34,797 bases of DNA from Saprospiraceae bacterium. GTDB taxonomy: Bacteria; Bacteroidota; Bacteroidia; Chitinophagales; Saprospiraceae. Location of the stretch: NCBI GenBank assembly GCA_030645295.1, contig JAUSMG010000126.1, positions 1 through 34,797 on the forward strand. Reading direction: 5' to 3'. The notes beneath the pieces are model-generated. The model ran no database searches. It was not told where the DNA came from and saw only the letters and a program-made list of their open reading frames with translations. Made by a program: the position numbers and the translations under genes. Positions within the stretch are counted from its first letter, which is position 1. Every line of letters starts with the position of its first letter. Positions 6,773-15,009 of this stretch are shown here, piece after piece.

Positions 6773-9745
6773 TCAACGGTCAACTATAGGCACCTTCACG
6801 GTAAAAAACGCTCCGTTATCTTCCACAATGACCGGGCGTTCTCCCAAAAGTTGATACCGGTTGATAAGACTTTGAAGGCCAAATCGGGTACTGGGCTCTG
6901 GCTTTATCTTTTTCTGGATATTGTTCCGCACGGTGACATAGCCATCATGTTCCGAAAATATCTCGACGGTGAGCGGTTTTGAAGCAGAAATGACGTTGTG
7001 TTTCACCGCGTTTTCTACCAGCATTTGTAAGGCGAGTGGCATCACCTGCCCCGTTTGTCCGTTGAGGCTGGACGCCAGTCGGAAGCCTGCTTCGTAGCGC
7101 TTTTGAAGCAGGAAACTGAAACTCTTCACCAGCTCCATTTCCTCCTGAAGACTGATGAAATCGCGTTCGCGATACACAATGATATTTCGATAAAAATCTG
7201 ACAAATGTTCCACGTATTCCACTGCAATTCGGGGATTTTCTTCAATGATCGTAATCAGTGTATTGAAGCTATTGAACAAAAAATGAGGGTTTATCTGGCT
7301 TTTCAAGGCTTCAAACTGCGATTCCACCCGCTCTCTTTTCAATTGTGCCTCGCGTCGCAAACTCGCTTCCCGGCTGCGCACAAAAGCCATGATCAAACCC
7401 GTTCCAGTAATCAGGCTCAACAATACGAACCACCATTGTTGCCAAAAAGGCCGTTGAATAACAAACGACCAGGAAGCCTCCGGCACTTTCTCAAAGTTTT
7501 CATGCTCGCTTGTCTGCACCCGGAAAGTGTATTTGCCGGGCTGCAAACTGGGATATGATGCCAGATGATCTTTCGACACCTTCCAGTCAGGATCGAATCC
7601 CTCCAGTTTATAGCGATAACTGACTGATTCCGGGTTGGTGAACCACAGTCCGGCGAAGTTGAAAATGAAGTAATTATCGCTGTGCGAAAAAGTGCTGGTA
7701 GACAGAAAATCAACCGATTTCAACAAAACGGATACCGAAGTGATGCCCGGTTGAGGGTCGTCTACAAACTTTTCATCAAATGCTGCCAGGCGCACAATGC
7801 CGTCTTTCGTACCGAGCCACACATTTCCAAGGGTATCGCGACACATTGCGTTCAGATTGATACTCGCCTTGGGGGCTCCAATGCTGGCATCGCAAAACAT
7901 CAGGTGGTTCACACGCTCGGGATTGAGGAGATCAAAGCCTTCCTCGTAACCAATCACAATAAGGCCATTCCCATCTACCGTAAGCCCTGTGATGTGTTGG
8001 CTGTGCAGACCATTCGCCGTTGTAAAACGTTGAAATTCATTGCCGTCCAGGCAAAAAAGACCTGCCCGATCTGTGCTGAACCAGATGCGCCCGCGTCGGT
8101 CTTCTGTGATGCTGTAAATGGTTTTTAGTTCCGTGCCGTTTGCCGTTGTGAAGAAGCGCAACGCATCATTTTCGAGGACCGCCAGGCCTTTGCCATCGGT
8201 TCCAAACCACACCCGCCCCCGACTGTCCGTAAATACTTTGTAGACATAACTGGTCCCGAGTTCGGGTTGAACCTGAAGGGTGCCTTTTCCATCAACACCT
8301 ATTGCAGAAACCCCACCGAGTGTGGCGAGCCAAACCGTTTGTCCCCGTCCGCCAATGCTGAGCACACTACCATTTGCCAGCCCGTGGCGTTCAGAATATT
8401 GACGCAGCACACGTCCCTGTTGGTCGAGTACAAACACCCCATTGCCGAAGGTTCCTGCCCATATTTCACCCGAAGGGGATTGCCAGAGAGAAATAACGTT
8501 TTGAAGCAGTACATTTTTAAAATCGGAGTATACCGGAACGCTGTTCCGGTCGTTGGTTTTCATGTAAACCGGAACGCTGTTCCGGTCGTTAGTTTTCATG
8601 TATACCGGAACAGCGTTCCGGCTTACATTTTGCAAGAAAAGCCCGGATTGTGAGCCTGCCCAAAAACGCCCTTTTTGGTCGGTTAGCAATGCCTGAACAT
8701 TCGTAAAACCTGGCTGCCAAAGGCCAAAATGCACATTGGCAGAATAGAGCACACCTTTGTCCAACACAGCCCACAGCAGCCCTTCGCGGTCCTTGCAGAG
8801 TGCGTGACTCCTGGTGCGACGAAACGCATGCGTTTCAGGCAAAGCCTGAGCCTTCCCGTATGCCAGATCAATGCGGATCAGCCCGTCTCGTCCGGTGCCG
8901 ACCCACAATTCGCGGCTGCCAAAAATGGCCAGACTCGTTACATCTCCAAATGCCCAGTTTTGGGTCATAAAAACGGGACGAAGCGTGGCCACATCAAACT
9001 GAACAATGCCTTTTTCCTGAGTCCCTACCCATACATTCCCGCGATCATCTGCCAACAGTGCGGTCACAATTTCGTCGGGGAGTCCGTCGGAGATGCCCAG
9101 ATTTTGAATCTGCTTTTTACCCATTTCAGGCATGGCACAGAGGCTGATACCCGCATCGGTAGCCGCCCAAATGCGGCCCTGCGCATCGCTGGCCAGCGCA
9201 TAAATGTCGTTACTGGCCAGACCATCATCGCTTGCGTTAAACTGGTAAAGCCGGTTGTTTTTCCACACATAAAGTCCCTCGCCGTAGGTAGCAATCCACA
9301 AACCACCCGATTTGTCTTCCGCAAAAGCAGTGATCTTTTCTGATGGAAGCCCCTCCTCGATCTGCCAAAGCATAAGGTAGGGCGCATATTTTTTTTCCGC
9401 TTCGGCATCGCCGGTGAGTGCGGGCTGAAAATTCCCCGCTATCGACACCCGGCCTATCGCACCATTGCTGAAACCTGCCCAGATCTGTCCCTGGGATTCA
9501 AAAAGCGCGGTAACATTGGCTTTTGAAAAGGTGTCTGCGAGGCCGATGGTTTGGAAAGAAAGCCCGTCGAAACGAAAAAGGCCTTTTTCAGCGCCACACC
9601 AGAGCCAGCCGTGACTGTCTTGAAGCACCACGGTCATCTTCGCACCACCCAACGCTTGGGAAGACTGCGGGCGGAGTACGGGGGTCTGTGCTGCAAGTGC
9701 GATGCTGCAAAAAATGAATATAAAATGGAGATAAAATCGATTCAA
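6773..9745 (-). CDS. Two-component propeller sensor histidine kinase (Y_Y_Y, HisKA_5)
   Basis: This 990-residue protein opens with a signal peptide ending near 'ALAAQ' (residue 20). About 670 residues of two-component propeller repeats follow ('G.lW.gt...Gl..' blocks), then a Y_Y_Y domain (about 690-765, 'YRYKLEGFDPDW'), a membrane helix at about 770-790, a short coiled coil, and a HisKA_5 domain with H821 in 'NPHFLFNSFN'. The ATPase domain has 'LVENAVKHN' and 'RFGLQSLINR'. The propeller faces the periplasm and the kinase domain the cytoplasm. The start is TTG: no ATG lies between the upstream stop and the signal peptide. It should phosphorylate the LytTR regulator downstream. The propeller contains an unusual in-frame triplicate repeat at 8532-8627. 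Confidence 0.9.
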   Translation of the reverse strand: MNRFYLHFIFIFCSIALAAQTPVLRPQSSQALGGAKMTVVLQDSHGWLWCGAEKGLFRFDGLSFQTIGLADTFSKANVTALFESQGQIWAGFSNGAIGRVSIAGNFQPALTGDAEAEKKYAPYLMLWQIEEGLPSEKITAFAEDKSGGLWIATYGEGLYVWKNNRLYQFNASDDGLASNDIYALASDAQGRIWAATDAGISLCAMPEMGKKQIQNLGISDGLPDEIVTALLADDRGNVWVGTQEKGIVQFDVATLRPVFMTQNWAFGDVTSLAIFGSRELWVGTGRDGLIRIDLAYGKAQALPETHAFRRTRSHALCKDREGLLWAVLDKGVLYSANVHFGLWQPGFTNVQALLTDQKGRFWAGSQSGLFLQNVSRNAVPVYMKTNDRNSVPVYMKTNDRNSVPVYSDFKNVLLQNVISLWQSPSGEIWAGTFGNGVFVLDQQGRVLRQYSERHGLANGSVLSIGGRGQTVWLATLGGVSAIGVDGKGTLQVQPELGTSYVYKVFTDSRGRVWFGTDGKGLAVLENDALRFFTTANGTELKTIYSITEDRRGRIWFSTDRAGLFCLDGNEFQRFTTANGLHSQHITGLTVDGNGLIVIGYEEGFDLLNPERVNHLMFCDASIGAPKASINLNAMCRDTLGNVWLGTKDGIVRLAAFDEKFVDDPQPGITSVSVLLKSVDFLSTSTFSHSDNYFIFNFAGLWFTNPESVSYRYKLEGFDPDWKVSKDHLASYPSLQPGKYTFRVQTSEHENFEKVPEASWSFVIQRPFWQQWWFVLLSLITGTGLIMAFVRSREASLRREAQLKRERVESQFEALKSQINPHFLFNSFNTLITIIEENPRIAVEYVEHLSDFYRNIIVYRERDFISLQEEMELVKSFSFLLQKRYEAGFRLASSLNGQTGQVMPLALQMLVENAVKHNVISASKPLTVEIFSEHDGYVTVRNNIQKKIKPEPSTRFGLQSLINRYQLLGERPVIVEDNGAFFTVKVPIVDR
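8532..8627. repeat. Three 36-bp palindromic units inside the kinase propeller
   Basis: CCGGAACgctGTTCCGG occurs at 8533 and 8569, and its reverse complement CCGGAACagcGTTCCGG at 8605, each 36 bp apart. The spacers between units read 'tcgttGgttttcatgtaaa'-type sequence. On the coding strand they give RN[AS]VPVYMKTND repeats. Because 36 is divisible by three the frame is kept. Confidence 0.85.
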
Positions 9746-9775
9746 AAGAAAAACGCTTTCTAAGGATAATGGGAC

Positions 9776-10351
9776 TTAATTAGTCTTTGTGAACAACTCC
9801 GCTTCAACGCTCAGCGCAATTTCTTCGGCGATCTTCTGATAGACAATGTGTGGAATGCTGATGTTGTGATCCGCCAGAGGAACGGTAAATTGAGCGCGTA
9901 CACGGATCTTATTGCCCAGCACCTCCAATTCACTCCGAATGATGCGCTCCTGTTCCACCCCATGGGCCAGGAGTTTGCCTTTTGCCCGTACCGTGTAGAT
10001 GCCATCTGTCTGAAAATCAATCTTTTCAATAATTTTTCCTACAAAACTGATCTTGGGGTATTTGGTACTTTCCATAAAGTTTTCGTTGAAATGCTCGCGT
10101 TGCAGGGGATTGTTGAATCCTTCAAAAGAGGTAGTTTCCACAGACCATGCAAAAGTGTTGTTCGCCGGGTCGATCGCGCCCCGCAGCTTTTTACTTCGCG
10201 CCTGAATGACTTCGAGCGTCGCCTCCGACTTGAAAAAAACTTTTCCGTTGTCGCAGCGATATGGAGTGGTCGGCTGATAGATGCCAAAGCTCCCCAAACT
10301 GCAAAACAACAATGCCGGGGCAAAAAATAACAATAGCGTTTTTGTACACAT
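9776..10351 (-). CDS. YceI-family exported protein
   Basis: This 191-residue protein has a hydrophobic signal segment at about 4-22 and a YceI-like lipocalin-type domain. The family pattern is seen in 'VFFKSEATLEVIQARSKKL', 'HFNENFMESTKYPKISFVG' and 'VRAKGKLLAHGVEQE', the usual blocks that build the barrel. YceI proteins bind isoprenoid or other lipid chains in the periplasm; the ligand here is unknown. It lies 30 bp upstream of the propeller kinase on the same strand, so the three minus-strand genes may share a transcript. Length is normal. Confidence 0.85.
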   Translation of the reverse strand: MCTKTLLLFFAPALLFCSLGSFGIYQPTTPYRCDNGKVFFKSEATLEVIQARSKKLRGAIDPANNTFAWSVETTSFEGFNNPLQREHFNENFMESTKYPKISFVGKIIEKIDFQTDGIYTVRAKGKLLAHGVEQERIIRSELEVLGNKIRVRAQFTVPLADHNISIPHIVYQKIAEEIALSVEAELFTKTN

Positions 10352-10514
10352 GGCAGATAGCTTATGTTGGTGAAGTTACGATGGCTGGAATGCTTTTCCC
10401 GAAAAAATAGTTGCTGAACAGGGAAAAAAGACACCTGAAATGGTAGGTTTGCCGCCATTCACCTGTTGCCGCATCCGCCGATCGGCACTTGCGTTCAACT
10501 TTAAATCAAAAACT

Positions 10515-11258
10515 ATGCTTCGCCTCTCTTTTTTGCCAAAAGCGGTATTTCCACTAGCTTTTCTATTCCTGTTTGGTCAACAAGTTTTTTCGCAAGAAAG
10601 CCGACCATTCCGTTATTCCGACGAGATCGGGATAGGCTTTTCCCCTATTCTTCGGGGACAAACCGGAGTAAGTTTGTTGTACAAATATGCCCTGCGCAAG
10701 AGTACTGATGTTGAGCGAAGAAAGCGATATGCATTGCGCGTGTTGCTCGGATATTACGATGAGCCTTATAATAGTTCCAGTTTTCGGAAAGTGGTTGCAG
10801 ATACCATTTTTTTGATTGAAGGTTCCGGTCAGTCAATGCATCGTTTTATAAACACCGGGATGGAACTTCAAACCCTTAAAAAAAATTTCAGGTTCTATGT
10901 TGGCGCTGATCTGGGTTATCGATATTGGACTTCAGCGAGTGAAAGTCAGTATATTAGTCAGGTCAAAGATGTGCGTTTTATTACGGAGGAATTTGATTAC
11001 AAAAGCAAAAACAATGTTGTCCAGGCTTCCATTTTGGTTGGGGTCAATTATTTCTTCACGCCCCGTTTCAGTGTTGGTTTGGAGGCGAATTTTTCTGCCG
11101 CTTTGGAATTTTCAAATTCCAAACTTCTCCAAGCTGGCTCCGTTGTGCGGAACGACAAAGGAACCCTTTTGGAGATGGAGACCAGACTCTGGAGGCTTTT
11201 ATATATGAGTTATCATTTTGGGGGCGCAAGAAAAAAAAGTGACCAAATCCAAAAATAA
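10515..11258 (+). CDS. Outer-membrane-type protein of unknown family
   Basis: The ORF opens at 10440, but the ATG at 10515 (MLRLSFLPKAVFPLAFLFLF) begins a good signal peptide ending near 'VFSQES', so 247 residues are taken as the product. The mature part alternates short polar turns with amphipathic stretches such as 'GIGFSPILRGQTGVSLLYKY' and 'GVNYFFTPRFSVGLEANF', which is consistent with a small outer-membrane beta-barrel. No enzymatic motif is visible and I do not recognise a named family. It is divergent from the YceI gene, and its stop is 9 bp before the pyrophosphatase remnant. Confidence 0.7.
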   Translation: MLRLSFLPKAVFPLAFLFLFGQQVFSQESRPFRYSDEIGIGFSPILRGQTGVSLLYKYALRKSTDVERRKRYALRVLLGYYDEPYNSSSFRKVVADTIFLIEGSGQSMHRFINTGMELQTLKKNFRFYVGADLGYRYWTSASESQYISQVKDVRFITEEFDYKSKNNVVQASILVGVNYFFTPRFSVGLEANFSAALEFSNSKLLQAGSVVRNDKGTLLEMETRLWRLLYMSYHFGGARKKSDQIQK

Positions 11259-11267
11259 CAAACAAAC

Positions 11268-11459
11268 ATGACAAACAATTTCAATCCCTGGCACAATGTT
11301 TCTCCCGGCGACAAATTGCCCGGCGTAGTAAACGGGATCATTGAAATCCCCAAAGGAACAAGGGCGAAATATGAGCTGGACAAAGAAAGTGGACTATTAA
11401 GACTGGATAGAGTACTTTATTCATCGGTTTATTATCCAGCCAATTATGGGCTGTTTTAG
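11268..11459 (+). pseudogene. Inorganic pyrophosphatase, 5' stub
   Basis: The 63-residue frame begins [18 protein letters not shown] and continues through '[19 protein letters not shown]' and '[14 protein letters not shown]' before a stop. This is the N-terminal third of a family I inorganic pyrophosphatase, which normally runs to about 175-215 residues and continues 'YGFIPqT..DgDPLDvLv'. The metal-binding aspartate block is missing and no continuation was seen in any frame downstream, so the product cannot hydrolyse pyrophosphate. The break is sharp after 'NYG'. A working copy is expected elsewhere because the enzyme is generally essential. Confidence 0.8.
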
Positions 11460-11467
11460 GCGAACTC

Positions 11468-11514
11468 CACGACGATACAACGATTTTTGATAAACAAAAC
11501 GTTGTGTCGTCGTG
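11468..11514. terminator. Hairpin just after the pyrophosphatase stub
   Basis: CACGACGATACAACG (11468-11482) pairs with CGTTGTGTCGTCGTG (11500-11514) with one mismatch around a 17-base loop. It lies next to the break point of the pyrophosphatase stub and before the C-terminal stub of a [2Fe-2S] protein on the other strand. It could be a terminator or a small inserted palindrome. Confidence 0.5.
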
Positions 11515-11537
11515 TGAAATGATTCTGCTTGAGTAAA

Positions 11538-11717
11538 TTATTCTTTCCCCCCGCCCGTTCGCTGCATCTCGGCGGCCATATGGATTCCTTTACGGATACG
11601 CAGATAAGTACCACAGCGGCAAATATTACCCGCCATAGCATCGTTTTGGTTTTCCCGCAGCAACACCGTTGCCGACATGATCTGACCGGGTTCGCTTTCC
11701 TTTGGGAATAAGTGCAT
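11538..11717 (-). pseudogene. C-terminal stub of a [2Fe-2S] molybdenum-hydroxylase small subunit
   Basis: A 59-residue minus-strand frame, just too short for the ORF track, contains '[15 protein letters not shown]' and '[20 protein letters not shown]'. The second block is the signature of the all-helical [2Fe-2S] domain of xanthine dehydrogenase/isoquinoline 1-oxidoreductase small subunits ('[15 protein letters not shown].AI'). The preceding 'C..CqsGQI' cysteine pair and the whole plant-type ferredoxin domain are missing, and a stop lies four codons before the first ATG. The remnant is therefore non-functional. Its closeness to a molybdenum cofactor gene set is suggestive, because such enzymes need that cofactor. 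Confidence 0.75.
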
Positions 11718-11872
11718 GTTGGTAATTTTTCAAATGGGTGGACAAATGTAAAGAAAACCATACCGAAAACTCAAACCGTTATGAATTTGTGCGGCCTTAC
11801 CTGGACATGCTGTTCAAGTTCAGGATCTTTTCTCCGCCGACTCGCCCTAAAGTTTGGAACTTTGCCTGCAAT
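11718..11872. other. Intergenic DNA before moaA, no gene seen
   Basis: The ORF track extends moaA back to 11738, but the extra 45 residues show no resemblance to MoaA, which normally starts close to 'l.D.f.R...yLRiSlTd'. A GAACTTTG sequence at 11858-11865 is one base off the Bacteroidota -7 consensus and could be the promoter of the cofactor genes, with a very short leader. No molybdenum cofactor riboswitch fold was recognised. Confidence 0.35.
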
Positions 11873-12853
11873 ATGCTCACAGACCGCTTTGAACGCGTAC
11901 ACGATTACCTGCGGATATCCCTGACGGATACCTGCAACCTGCGCTGCGTGTATTGCATGCCGGAGGAGAAGATCAAGTGCATGCCCCACAGCCAACTCAT
12001 GTCGGTGGAAGAGATTGACCAGCTTGCCCGGATTTTTGTCAACAACGGGGTGCGAAAAATCCGCCTGACCGGAGGCGAACCCCTGGCCCGAAAAGATGCC
12101 GGGGAAATCATCCAACGCCTTTCAAGATATCCCGTCGAACTAACGCTCACCACCAACGGCGTGTTGGCAGATCAATACATCGATTTGTTCCTTAAAGTGG
12201 GTATCCGATCGCTCAATGTGAGCCTGGACACGCTTAACCCCGCTTCGTTTTTTGCACTTACGAAAAGAGACCTTTGGGAAAAAGTTTGGCGCAATATTAT
12301 GCTATTGATCGATGCCGGATTGCACGTAAAAACCAATACGGTGGTGATGAAAGGCGTCAACGATTTTGAAATTGTTGACTTCGTAGCCCTCACGAAAGAC
12401 TTGCCGATACACGTTCGTTTTATTGAATTTATGCCCTTCCAGGGCAATCATTGGGAACACGACCAGGTTTTTCCCGCGAATCAAATGCTCGAATTAATTG
12501 CTGAACAATTCTCCTTCATCAAACTCCTGGATGGCAAAAACGATACGGCTAAGAAATTTAAGGTACTGAACCATGAAGGCACTTTTGCCATCATCAGCAC
12601 CATGAGCGAACATTTCTGTGCGGGTTGTAACCGGATGCGCTTGACTGCCGATGGGAAAATGAAAAACTGCCTGTTTTCCCAATCTGAGGTGGACCTTTTG
12701 GGGGCATTGCGCAGCGGACAGGAAATAGAGTCGTTGATCCAATTTTGTCTGGATATGAAGGAGAAAGCACTCGGCGGACAACTACTGCCGGACTATGAAA
12801 AGATTGATGCCGGGGCGCTTAAAAACAGGAGTATGATTGCCATTGGGGGGTAA
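11873..12853 (+). CDS. moaA: GTP 3',8-cyclase MoaA (radical SAM)
   Basis: MoaA converts GTP to 3',8-cyclo-7,8-dihydro-GTP, the first step of molybdenum cofactor synthesis. From the ATG at 11873 the product has 326 residues, the usual length. The radical SAM cluster motif C-x3-C-x2-C appears as 'CNLRCVYC', the SAM-binding 'TGGEP' follows, and the C-terminal second cluster is present as 'FCAGCNRMRL' with a third cysteine in 'KNCLFS'. The protein ends in GG, as needed for activity in characterised MoaA. The start at 11738 in the ORF track adds unrelated residues and is rejected. It is the first gene of the cofactor cluster. Confidence 0.95.
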   Translation: MLTDRFERVHDYLRISLTDTCNLRCVYCMPEEKIKCMPHSQLMSVEEIDQLARIFVNNGVRKIRLTGGEPLARKDAGEIIQRLSRYPVELTLTTNGVLADQYIDLFLKVGIRSLNVSLDTLNPASFFALTKRDLWEKVWRNIMLLIDAGLHVKTNTVVMKGVNDFEIVDFVALTKDLPIHVRFIEFMPFQGNHWEHDQVFPANQMLELIAEQFSFIKLLDGKNDTAKKFKVLNHEGTFAIISTMSEHFCAGCNRMRLTADGKMKNCLFSQSEVDLLGALRSGQEIESLIQFCLDMKEKALGGQLLPDYEKIDAGALKNRSMIAIGG

Positions 12854-12859
12854 AAGGGG

Positions 12860-12959
12860 ATGGGCCACGGATTGGACGGATGAGACACGGGTTTTTACGG
12901 ATTTTTTTTGATAATTCAATCCGTGCAAATCCGTCTCATCCGTCCAATTCGTGGCCCAT
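12860..12959. repeat. Long inverted repeat between moaA and moeA
   Basis: The left arm starts ATGGGCCACGGATTGGACGG and the right arm ends CCGTCCAATTCGTGGCCCAT; arms of about 42 bp pair with a few mismatches and a 2-base gap around an AT-rich loop. It begins a few bases after the moaA stop. It could end or slow transcription between two genes of one pathway. Confidence 0.7.
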
Positions 12960-12974
12960 TAAAATCAATAAAAA

Positions 12975-14165
12975 ATGACTACGGTTAACGACGCAAAAAG
13001 GCTGGTCGACGAAAGCGCAATGGTTTTACCTGCAATTACCATTCCACTGCTGGAATCCCTGGGGATGATACTTGCAACACCGGTCGTCTCTGCCGTGGAT
13101 ATGCCTCCCTTCGATCAGTCTGCCATGGATGGATATGCCTTTCATTTTGAGGCATTTAATCCCAAACTGCCCCTCCGCGTAATCGGCGAAATCCCTGCTG
13201 GTAAACAAGCCGCTCTAAGGCCCGCCCCGGGTGAAGCGATGCGGATTTTTACCGGCGCCCCGGTTCCGGAAGGTACTGACACCGTGGTAATGCAGGAAAA
13301 AGTCAGGATCAAGGGGGACCAAATTTGGATAGACGATTTTCTCCTCAAGAAAGGAAGCAACGTCCGTCCCTGCGGTTCCCAGACCAGGCAAGGCGAAACC
13401 GCATTATCTCCAGGAACCCATCTAAATCCGGCGGCCATCGGGTTTCTGGCAGGCTTGGGCGTAACTACTGTACAGGTCTGGTCGAAACCCAAAGTATGTT
13501 TGATCATCACGGGCAAGGAATTAGCGCCGCCGGGCGCTGTACTGAAACCCGGACAGGTGTATGAAAGCAACTCTTTTGCCCTGATTGCAGCCTTGCAGGA
13601 ATTGAACATTCAACCCACGCTGGTTTTCCGAAGCGATGACGATGAACGCCTGATTACCAACTATTTGGCCACCGGAATCGAACAGTGTGATCTGGTGATT
13701 GTGACCGGTGGAATATCGGTGGGTGACTATGATCTGGTTAAAAAATCCATGGACAATTGTCAGGTAAAAACAGTCTTCTACAAGGTGAAGCAAAAACCAG
13801 GCAAGCCGCTTTTTTTCGGAAAACACCCGCAAAAACTGCTGTTTGGCCTTCCTGGAAATCCCTCGGCAGTGCTCACATGTTTTTATGAATACATCGTGCC
13901 TGCCATCGAAAAAATGAGCGGAAAAATTGGCCCGTCCCGGCGGATGACAAAAAAGACCTTAACTGCAGCCTTTTCTAAAAGACCGGGGCTTACCTATTTT
14001 CTGAAAGGCAAAATAAATGGTGATGAAGTAGTGCCCCTACACGCTCAGGAATCCTACCAGATGAGTTCCTTTGCCCTTGCTGATTGCCTTATTGTGTTGG
14101 AAGAGAACAGAACAAACTATGAGAAAGGCGAAATGGTTGAAGTTCATCTGTTTCCAAATTGGTAG
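12975..14165 (+). CDS. moeA: Molybdopterin molybdenumtransferase MoeA
   Basis: MoeA inserts molybdate into adenylylated molybdopterin. The 396-residue length fits the family. Conserved blocks include 'PPFDQSAMDGYAF' in the N-terminal region, 'IFTGAPVPEGTDTVVMQE', the molybdopterin-binding 'VTGGISVGDYDLVKK' and 'LFGLPGNPSAVLTCFYEY', followed by the C-terminal beta domain. It acts in the cytosol together with the Mog domain encoded at 17165. It lies downstream of moaA but is separated from it by a long hairpin, so its own promoter is possible. Confidence 0.95.
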   Translation: MTTVNDAKRLVDESAMVLPAITIPLLESLGMILATPVVSAVDMPPFDQSAMDGYAFHFEAFNPKLPLRVIGEIPAGKQAALRPAPGEAMRIFTGAPVPEGTDTVVMQEKVRIKGDQIWIDDFLLKKGSNVRPCGSQTRQGETALSPGTHLNPAAIGFLAGLGVTTVQVWSKPKVCLIITGKELAPPGAVLKPGQVYESNSFALIAALQELNIQPTLVFRSDDDERLITNYLATGIEQCDLVIVTGGISVGDYDLVKKSMDNCQVKTVFYKVKQKPGKPLFFGKHPQKLLFGLPGNPSAVLTCFYEYIVPAIEKMSGKIGPSRRMTKKTLTAAFSKRPGLTYFLKGKINGDEVVPLHAQESYQMSSFALADCLIVLEENRTNYEKGEMVEVHLFPNW

Positions 14166-14232
14166 CCACGAATTGCACTAATTTTCACTAATTAGGTGAC
14201 TCGTTTAGTGGAAATTAGTGCAATTCGTGGCT
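14164..14232. terminator. Palindrome after moeA
   Basis: Arms of 27 bp (14164-14190, AGCCACGAATTGCACTAATT; and 14206-14232) pair with one mismatch around a 15-base loop, overlapping the end of the moeA stop codon. The 'CCACGAATTgCACtAATT' text resembles repeats I remember as scattered in environmental bacterial genomes. It may be a terminator, but it lies within a likely operon. Confidence 0.65.
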
Positions 14233-14267
14233 GAAAAGTGCTCTAAAATTTTGATAAAAATCGGTTC

Positions 14268-15005
14268 ATGGAGCATGAGATAACTTTCCTATTCTACGCC
14301 TTGCTCCTGCTGGTCGCCTTTTTGTATGCATCGGTGGGACACGGCGGGGCAAGTGGGTACCTGGCGCTCATGGCATTATATGAATTTACGCCGGACGTGA
14401 TGCGGCCAACAGCGTTGTTGTTGAATATTTTTGTCTCCGGGATCGCCTTTTTAGCCTACTTCAAAAGCGGTAGTTTTTTGTGGAAATTGTTTTTGCCGTT
14501 GGCCATAACAGCCGTTCCCGCAGCTTACATCGGGGGATTCATTACACCGCCGACCATACTGTACAAACAACTTTTGGGCGCATTTTTGCTCATACCTGCC
14601 ATTCGGTTCATACTACCTTTGGAAGCAAAAGACGTCCAGCAAAACGAATTGAATCTCTATCTGGCCCTGTTGATGGGCGCAGGGATCGGACTTATTTCTG
14701 GAATCCTCGGAATCGGGGGAGGCATTATTCTTTCTCCAATATTGATCCTTCTGGGCTGGTCAAATGTGAGGCAGGCAGCCGCTGTGAGCGCTTTGTTTAT
14801 TTTGGTCAATTCAATTTCAGGATTGGCAGGCCAGATGCAACAGGGAATTAGTTTTAGCCAGGACATGGTGTTAATGGTCGGAATTGCTTTGGTGGGTGGT
14901 TTGTGCGGTTCTTATTTTGGAGCTTTTCGGTTCAATCAGAAAACGCTGAAAATCAGTCTCTCTGTGGTTCTTTTCATAGCATCATTGAAGTTGCTTTTTT
15001 CTTAA
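14268..15005 (+). CDS. TauE/SafE-family permease
   Basis: This 245-residue membrane protein has about seven or eight helices and the two-fold family repeat: 'YASVGHGGASGYLALMAL' near the N-terminus and 'GILGIGGGIILSPILILLG' in the middle. TauE/SafE proteins move sulfite, sulfoacetate and other small sulfur or organic anions. It sits between moeA and moaD and is only four bases ahead of moaD, so it is translated with the cofactor genes. A role in disposing of a sulfur compound or in uptake of an oxyanion needed for cofactor assembly is inference; the substrate is not known. Confidence 0.85.
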   Translation: MEHEITFLFYALLLLVAFLYASVGHGGASGYLALMALYEFTPDVMRPTALLLNIFVSGIAFLAYFKSGSFLWKLFLPLAITAVPAAYIGGFITPPTILYKQLLGAFLLIPAIRFILPLEAKDVQQNELNLYLALLMGAGIGLISGILGIGGGIILSPILILLGWSNVRQAAAVSALFILVNSISGLAGQMQQGISFSQDMVLMVGIALVGGLCGSYFGAFRFNQKTLKISLSVVLFIASLKLLFS

Positions 15006-15009
15006 AATT

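Noticed and set aside
11456-11761. 101-residue minus-strand ORF in the track
   Set aside because: It is out of frame with the recognisable [2Fe-2S] relic in the same stretch and shows no protein family pattern.
11738-11872. Upstream extension of moaA
   Set aside because: The extra 45 residues do not match MoaA; the ATG at 11873 gives the normal N-terminus.
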